NCBI GenBank assembly: GCA_046349155.1
Contig: JAXMCW010000002.1
Location: 930,001 to 994,000 of the forward strand
Reading direction: 5' to 3'
DNA: 64,000 nucleotides
From: Alsobacter sp046349155
GTDB taxonomy: Bacteria > Pseudomonadota > Alphaproteobacteria > Rhizobiales > Beijerinckiaceae
The notes beneath the pieces are model-generated. The model was given only the letters and a program-made list of their open reading frames with translations. It searched no databases and was not told the origin of the DNA. The translations under genes and the position numbers were made by a program. Below are positions 59,587-64,000 of the stretch, in pieces; positions within the stretch are counted from its first letter, which is position 1, and the number at the start of each line of letters is the position of its first letter.

Positions 59587-59607
59587 CCGGGGGAACCGCA
59601 CCCCCGG
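59587..59607 (+). terminator. Hairpin after the Nit1C cluster
   Basis: CCGGGGG and CCCCCGG enclose AACCGCA (59587-59607), 70 bases after the last Nit1C stop. G+C-only stem without a T run. Confidence 0.4.
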
Positions 59608-59757
59608 CAGGCCGGCCCTGCGTCACGCGCACGGAGCTCCATTGGACATTTGCCGGTCGACGTCGCGTAGTGGCGGCGGGGCGGAGATCGGCGCTGACAT
59701 CCGCCGGCAAAACAAGAGCGGCGGCCTGGAATGGCCGGGCCTTCTCGGGAGGACGCC

Positions 59758-60915
59758 ATGTCCAAGCACGATTTCTCCGCGGCGGAGTTCGCGGAGCGGC
59801 GCAGCCGGTTGCAGGCCGCCATGCAGGAGGCGGGGCTCGACTGGCTGGTCGCCATCCACCCGGTCTCGATCCACTGGCTCACCGGAAGCGACGCGAAGAG
59901 CTACCAGGAGTTCCAGTGCCTCCTGGTCGGCGCGAAGGGCGAGCCGCTCGTCGTGCTCACACGGGCGGGGGAGACACACGAATTCGAGACGGACTCCCTG
60001 GCCGACGAGGTCGTCGGCTGGGGCGGCGGCATCGTGGAGGACCCCATCGCCGCCTTCGAGGCGCTCGCCACCCGCCTCGGCCTGCGGACGGGCCGCGTCG
60101 GCCTGGAGGTCCCCGGCTATTACCTGCATCCCCATCACTACGTGCGCCTGAGGGCATGGCTCTCGGACGCGCTCGCCGGCGAAGCCACCGACCTGATCTC
60201 GCGCCTGCGGCTCGTGCGGTCGCCTGCGGAGCTCGGCTTCATCCGCGAGGCGACGGCCTATGTCGACGTGGGGATGGAGCGCTTCCTGGCGGCGCTGCGG
60301 CCGGGCGTGAGCGAGCTGGCGCTCGCGGGGAGCGTCTACGAAGCCATCATGGCCGCCGGAAGCGGCATCGCGGCGAGCCCCATGAACCTCGTCTCCGGCG
60401 AGCGCTCGGCCTACTCGCACGGCGCGCCGACGCAGCGCATCCTTCGGGCGGGCGACTATGGCAGCATCGAATATGGCGCGACGTGCCGGCGCTACACCGC
60501 GACGATCGGACGGCAATTCGTGCTGGGCCGCCCGACGCGGCGCATGCTCGAGCTCTACGACGTGGTCCGCCGGGCCTCCGACGCGATGATCGCGGCGATC
60601 GCGGACGGCGTGCCCGCCGAGGTTCCCCACGAGGCCGCGCGCGCCGTCATCGTCGAGGCGGGACTTGAGGAGTACAGGGTCCATACGTCGGGCTACGCCG
60701 TGGGCCCCGGCTTCCCGCCGAGCTGGGGCGAGCCGCTCCACATGATGGGCGGCGTCAGGGACATCCTGCGCAGCGGCATGGTGCTCACCGTCGAGCCGCC
60801 GGTCTTCGTCGGGCCGGAGGGCCTCGGCGCGCGCATCATCGACAACGTCCTGGTGACGCCGGGGGGAGCCGAGATCCTCTCGTCGACGTCGCGCGACCTC
60901 ATCGTGGTCGACTGA
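59758..60915 (+). CDS. M24 family hydrolase of the DoeA/creatinase type lacking metal ligands
   Basis: A 385-aa protein with a creatinase N-domain (1-150) and a pita-bread M24 domain (155-380). The five metal ligands of aminopeptidases are mostly replaced: E238 and T249 for the two Asp, Y313 at or near the His site, D362 for the last Glu; only E346 remains. H221 (SHGAP) is kept. The stretch SGYAVGPGFPPSWGE is like ectoine hydrolase DoeA/EutD, which cleaves a cyclic amidine without the usual dinuclear site. ATG 59758 has GGGAGG six bases upstream. Confidence 0.85.
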   Translation: MSKHDFSAAEFAERRSRLQAAMQEAGLDWLVAIHPVSIHWLTGSDAKSYQEFQCLLVGAKGEPLVVLTRAGETHEFETDSLADEVVGWGGGIVEDPIAAFEALATRLGLRTGRVGLEVPGYYLHPHHYVRLRAWLSDALAGEATDLISRLRLVRSPAELGFIREATAYVDVGMERFLAALRPGVSELALAGSVYEAIMAAGSGIAASPMNLVSGERSAYSHGAPTQRILRAGDYGSIEYGATCRRYTATIGRQFVLGRPTRRMLELYDVVRRASDAMIAAIADGVPAEVPHEAARAVIVEAGLEEYRVHTSGYAVGPGFPPSWGEPLHMMGGVRDILRSGMVLTVEPPVFVGPEGLGARIIDNVLVTPGGAEILSSTSRDLIVVD

Positions 60916-60917
60916 CC

Positions 60918-61715
60918 TCAGGGTACGGGCCGGCCGGGCGCGAAGGCCTCGAGCTGGGCGGCGATCTCGCCGCAGGCGACCTGGAGCCTGGCCAGCATCG
61001 CCTCGAAGTTGGGGGCGGCGCTGCGCCGGCTCACGGCGGCCACGGTGACGCAGGCGACCGCCCTGCCCTCCCTCGTCAGGATCGGACACACGACGTCCGT
61101 CACGCCGATGATGTCGCGGCTTTCGTGGATGATCGCGCCGCGCTCCCGGACGGCGGCCAGCTCCGCGTCGAGGCTCGTGGGGTCGGGCGGGTCGCTCATG
61201 CGCATGAAGCATTCGGTGATCATGCGGTCCCGCACGGCCTTGGGCTGGAAGGCCATCAGGACGAGGCCGGAATGGGCGTCGGCCAGCGGGCGGCGATAGC
61301 CGAGCTTCAGGGAGAAGTTCATGTCTGCGCCGCCCGAGGACGCCGCGATGATCACGGTCTCGCCGCGATGGGCGACGACCAGGTGGGCGGCCTGGTGGAC
61401 CTCCTCGGCGAAGCGCTCGACGATCGGCGACGCCACGCTGACGAGGTCGCGCGCACGCGCCGTCTGCATGCCGAGGCCGAACAGCTTGTTGGACAGGATC
61501 AGGCCGTCGCCGCCCTCCTCCCGCTGCAGGTAGCCGCGGCCGAGCAGCACGTGGACCATGCGGAAGATCTCGTTCTTCGAGCGGCCGAGCTCGGCGGCGA
61601 TCTGGCTCGTCCCCATGGGATGCCCGCGGCTCGCCAGGAGCTCGAGGATGTCGAGGCCCTTCTCGAGGGCGGGCGCGCTGTAGGAGGGTTTCTCGTCCAT
61701 GGCGACGCGTTTCAT
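60918..61715 (-). CDS. IclR family transcriptional regulator
   Basis: The protein has 265 residues. The winged helix (about 18-75, GTSQIAAELGRSKNEIFRMVHVL) is followed by the IclR effector domain (95-255, with AHLVVAHRGETV and RRPLADAHSGLVLMA). It may act as repressor or activator of the divergent ABC operon and the convergent M24 gene. The start is ATG 61715; ATG 61700 is an alternative. The stop lies two bases from the M24 stop. Confidence 0.92.
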   Translation of the reverse strand: MKRVAMDEKPSYSAPALEKGLDILELLASRGHPMGTSQIAAELGRSKNEIFRMVHVLLGRGYLQREEGGDGLILSNKLFGLGMQTARARDLVSVASPIVERFAEEVHQAAHLVVAHRGETVIIAASSGGADMNFSLKLGYRRPLADAHSGLVLMAFQPKAVRDRMITECFMRMSDPPDPTSLDAELAAVRERGAIIHESRDIIGVTDVVCPILTREGRAVACVTVAAVSRRSAAPNFEAMLARLQVACGEIAAQLEAFAPGRPVP

Positions 61716-61726
61716 CAATGACGCTT

Positions 61727-61828
61727 GACGCCATATATGAACCACCTCTAGCCTGTGTCGAGCGAAAAACGCGGCCACGAACATCGTTCGACGGTGCTGT
61801 AGACAAGGGTCTCTGCATCTATGGCGTA
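61727..61828. promoter_or_regulatory. Nested inverted repeats between IclR gene and ABC operon
   Basis: GACGCCATATAT (61727-61738) recurs inverted as ATCTATGGCGTA (61817-61828, ten of twelve match), the second copy covering the ABC start codon. Inside them GTCGAGCGA (61757-61765) pairs with TCGTTCGAC (61784-61792, eight of nine). Such spaced dyads in a 105-bp divergent gap fit control by the IclR protein. Confidence 0.4.
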
Positions 61829-62492
61829 TAATTTCAGATTTGGTGCGCTGCTCCCCTTCACGCCGGACATCCTCGACGGCGTCGCGCTGACGCTCGCCTT
61901 CTCCGCCGCCACCATGGTCTTCGGGCTTGCGATCGGCCTCTTCGCCGCGCTCGCCACCACCAGCGGCGTGGGGGCCGTCCGGCTCGGCGGGCGCGCCTAC
62001 GTGGAGGCGATCCGCAACACGCCCCTCCTCGTGCAGATCTTCATCGTGTTCTTCGGGCTGCCCGTGCTGGGGCTGCGGCTTTCCGCCAACGTCGCCGCGC
62101 TCGTGGCCCTGTCGATCAACCTCGGAGCCTATGTCTCGGAGATCCTGCGGGCCGGCTTCGAATCCATCCGCAGGAGCCAGGTCGAGGCAGGCCGGGCCCT
62201 GGGGCTGACGGCCGGCCAGACCTTCCGCCACGTTGTCCTCTTCCAGGCGGTGAAGAACATCTACCCCGCGCTCGCCAGCCAGTTCGTGCTGGTGCTCCTG
62301 GCGACGAGCATCGTCTCCTCGATCGGCGTTCCCGAACTCTTCCACACGGCCGCGTTCATCGACTCGCGGACCTATCGCCCCTTCGAGGCCTATGCCCTCA
62401 TCACGGTCACCTACCTCGTGCTCACGCTGGCCCTGCGGGCGGTCTTCGCGGGGGTCTACTGGCTGGTCTTCGTGCGGAGGCCGCGCGCATGA
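61821..62492 (+). CDS. Polar amino acid ABC transporter permease (HisM/Q type)
   Basis: A 223-aa inner membrane protein with five helices; the EAA loop is RRSQVEAGRALGLTAGQTFRHV, typical of the amino acid (HAAT) family, as is YVEAIRNTPLLVQIF. It forms the channel with the permease encoded next, overlapping by four bases. It is divergent from the IclR gene. Confidence 0.92.
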   Translation: MAYNFRFGALLPFTPDILDGVALTLAFSAATMVFGLAIGLFAALATTSGVGAVRLGGRAYVEAIRNTPLLVQIFIVFFGLPVLGLRLSANVAALVALSINLGAYVSEILRAGFESIRRSQVEAGRALGLTAGQTFRHVVLFQAVKNIYPALASQFVLVLLATSIVSSIGVPELFHTAAFIDSRTYRPFEAYALITVTYLVLTLALRAVFAGVYWLVFVRRPRA

Positions 62493-63139
62493 TCCGCGAG
62501 TTCTCGGCGGCCGACATCGTCTTCCTCGCCGCGGCCGCGCGCTGGACGGTGGCGCTCGCCCTCACCGCGATGCTGGGGGGCGGCCTCGGCGGCCTCCTCG
62601 TCGCGGTGCTGCGCATCGTGCCCTTCGCGCCCGCCAACTGGCTGGCGATCGGCTTCGTCAACCTGGTCCAGGGCACGCCGCTGCTGGGGCAGCTCTTCGT
62701 GTTCTTCTTCGGCCTGCCGCTGGCCGGGATCACCGTCAACGCCTGGACCGCCGCCGCGCTCTCGCTGTCCATCTACGCCTCCGCCTTTCTCGGCGAGATC
62801 TGGCGCGGCAGCCTGCAATCCGTGCCGCAGCGGCAATGGGAGGCGGCGGCGTCGCTGGGCCTTCCCTATGTCCAGCGCCTCGCCTACGTGATCCTGCCGC
62901 AGGCCTTCCGGATCAGCATCGCCCCGACCGTGGGCTTCCTCGTGCAACTCGTGAAGGACACCTCGCTCGCCGCCCTGATCGGCTTCATCGAGCTGACCCG
63001 CGCCAGCCAGATCCTCAGCTCCGCCACCTTCGCGCCGCTCGCCGTCTACCTCAGCGCGGCGGCGATCTACTTCGTGATCTGCTTCTCGCTGTCCCAGGCC
63101 AGCCACGTCATCGAGAGGAGAATCCATGTCTCTCGTTGA
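62489..63139 (+). CDS. Polar amino acid ABC transporter permease, second subunit
   Basis: A 216-aa inner membrane protein with the same HAAT plan: NLVQGTPLLGQLFVFFFGLP and coupling loop RQWEAAASLGLPYVQRLAYV. Its end overlaps the ATPase start by 14 bases. Together the two permeases make a heterodimeric importer of the EhuCD or OccMQ type. Confidence 0.92.
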   Translation: MIREFSAADIVFLAAAARWTVALALTAMLGGGLGGLLVAVLRIVPFAPANWLAIGFVNLVQGTPLLGQLFVFFFGLPLAGITVNAWTAAALSLSIYASAFLGEIWRGSLQSVPQRQWEAAASLGLPYVQRLAYVILPQAFRISIAPTVGFLVQLVKDTSLAALIGFIELTRASQILSSATFAPLAVYLSAAAIYFVICFSLSQASHVIERRIHVSR

Positions 63140-63857
63140 ACTGGCCGACGTGCACAAGCGGTTCGGCGCGGTCGAGGTGCTGAAGGGCATCTCCTTCACC
63201 CAGGACAAGGGCGAGATCGTCGCCGTGATCGGCCGGTCCGGCTCGGGCAAGTCGACCTTGCTGCGCTGCCTGAACGGCCTGGAGAAGGTCCAGTCGGGGC
63301 GCATCGTCGTCGACGGGATCGAGGTCACCGCGCCGGACGCCGACCTCAACCTGCTGCGCCAGCGGGCCGGGATGGTGTTCCAGAGCTACAACCTGTTCCC
63401 GCATCTCTCCGTCGAGCGCAACGTCACGCTGGCCCTCACCCTGGTGCGCAAGATGGCGCGCGAGGAGGCCCGCGCCGTCGCCCGCGCCATGGTGGGCAAG
63501 GTCGGCCTCGCCGACAAGCTGCACGCCTATCCCGACGAATTGTCCGGGGGGCAGCAGCAGCGGGTCGCCATCGCGCGGTCGCTGGCCATGCAGCCGGCCT
63601 TGATGCTGTTCGACGAGATCACCTCGGCGCTCGACCCGGAGCTCGTCGGGGAGGTGCTCAAGGTGCTCGAGAGCGTCGCCGGGGAAGGCATGACCATGAT
63701 GCTCGTCACCCACGAGATGAACTTCGCCAAGAACGTCGCCGATCGCGTGATCTTCATGCACGAGGGCCGCATCCACGAGGATGGTCCTGCACGGGAGACG
63801 CTGCTCGAGCCTCGTACGGCCGAACTCAGGAGCTTCCTGAACGCCGTCCTGCACTAG
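63126..63857 (+). CDS. Polar amino acid ABC transporter ATPase (GlnQ type)
   Basis: A 243-aa protein with Walker A GRSGSGKST, signature LSGGQQQR, Walker B LMLFDEITSALD and switch His TLVTHEM-type (MLVTHEM). The ITSALD form of Walker B is the mark of amino acid importers. It overlaps the permease gene upstream and is followed by the binding protein after 43 bp. Confidence 0.95.
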   Translation: MSLVELADVHKRFGAVEVLKGISFTQDKGEIVAVIGRSGSGKSTLLRCLNGLEKVQSGRIVVDGIEVTAPDADLNLLRQRAGMVFQSYNLFPHLSVERNVTLALTLVRKMAREEARAVARAMVGKVGLADKLHAYPDELSGGQQQRVAIARSLAMQPALMLFDEITSALDPELVGEVLKVLESVAGEGMTMMLVTHEMNFAKNVADRVIFMHEGRIHEDGPARETLLEPRTAELRSFLNAVLH

Positions 63858-63900
63858 CCCGGAAGTCGGAAGGAAGAACCACAACGGAGGGAAGTCGCCA

Positions 63901-64000
63901 TGCTGAAATACGTCTCCAGGATCCTGTCAGCCGTGCTCCTGGCCGGCGCCGTGTCGTCCGCCCCCGCCAAGGCGGCGGACCTGCAGCAGATCATCTCGTC
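63901..64000 (+). CDS. Periplasmic binding protein of the amino acid ABC transporter (3' partial)
   Basis: The first 33 residues are visible before the window ends. They form a Sec signal peptide (Lys/Arg start, hydrophobic core, cleavage near AKA-AD) and the first residues of the mature protein. ACGGAGGG lies seven to ten bases before the ATG. By position it is the substrate receptor of the importer above. The ligand cannot be read from this fragment. Confidence 0.8.

Overview
The window is a gene-dense stretch of high-G+C (roughly 70% by eye) chromosomal DNA. Gene content points to an alphaproteobacterium of the order Hyphomicrobiales (Rhizobiales): a TIGR02186-type protein, DUF3429 and DUF6460-like proteins, class I lysyl-tRNA synthetase and the ligase-associated repair set. 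The genus cannot be fixed from sequence alone. There is no phage, transposase, integrase, rRNA or CRISPR array; one tRNA-Gly(CCC) is present.

Layout. 1-8.7 kb: a membrane protein fragment, DUF3429, then the four-component ligase-associated DNA repair set (PdeM nuclease, Lhr-type helicase, MBL exonuclease, ATP-dependent ligase), split by a TPR-methyltransferase and a small secreted protein. 8.7-14.3 kb: small membrane proteins, an SSS-like transporter divergent from a NarL-type response regulator, an orphan 353-aa protein behind a perfect 20-bp palindrome, and a MATE exporter. 14.3-22.2 kb: pyrD with DUF952 and an S24 repressor, lysS, a periplasmic binding protein, a GspE-N/glycosyltransferase and SCO1. 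22.3-30.9 kb: a same-strand cluster of a cyclase/AAA/TPR regulator, YcaO, TfuA, a zinc metallopeptidase and a small protein ending in RISLAG repeats. This looks like an undescribed peptide- or protein-modification system. 30.9-37.7 kb: an RND efflux pair, secreted protein, Ca2+/H+ antiporter, DUF2721 and tRNA-Gly. 37.7-41.3 kb: a low-density, compositionally different stretch with a reductase-like gene and an odd Tat amidohydrolase.

41.3-50.8 kb: a nine-gene catabolic operon (DUF1185, alpha/beta hydrolase, flavin reductase, LLM monooxygenase, aldehyde dehydrogenase, PotABCD-like ABC importer) with a convergent FCD-GntR regulator and an operator-like palindrome at its promoter. 50.9-59.6 kb: a MocR-type regulator divergent from a complete Nit1C cluster (Sll0783 protein, nitrilase, radical SAM, acetyltransferase, AIR-synthase-like protein, glycosyltransferase, MSMEG_0570, flavin oxidoreductase), preceded by a sequence that fits the sigma-54 -24/-12 consensus and is consistent with nitrogen-starvation control. 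59.7-64 kb: a DoeA/creatinase-like M24 hydrolase lacking metal ligands, an IclR regulator and a polar amino acid ABC transporter running off the window, which together look like an uptake-and-hydrolysis unit for a nitrogenous solute.

The right-hand third is thus mainly nitrogen and small-molecule scavenging, and the left third is DNA repair and housekeeping. The TfuA-YcaO cluster in the middle is the best candidate for new biology.
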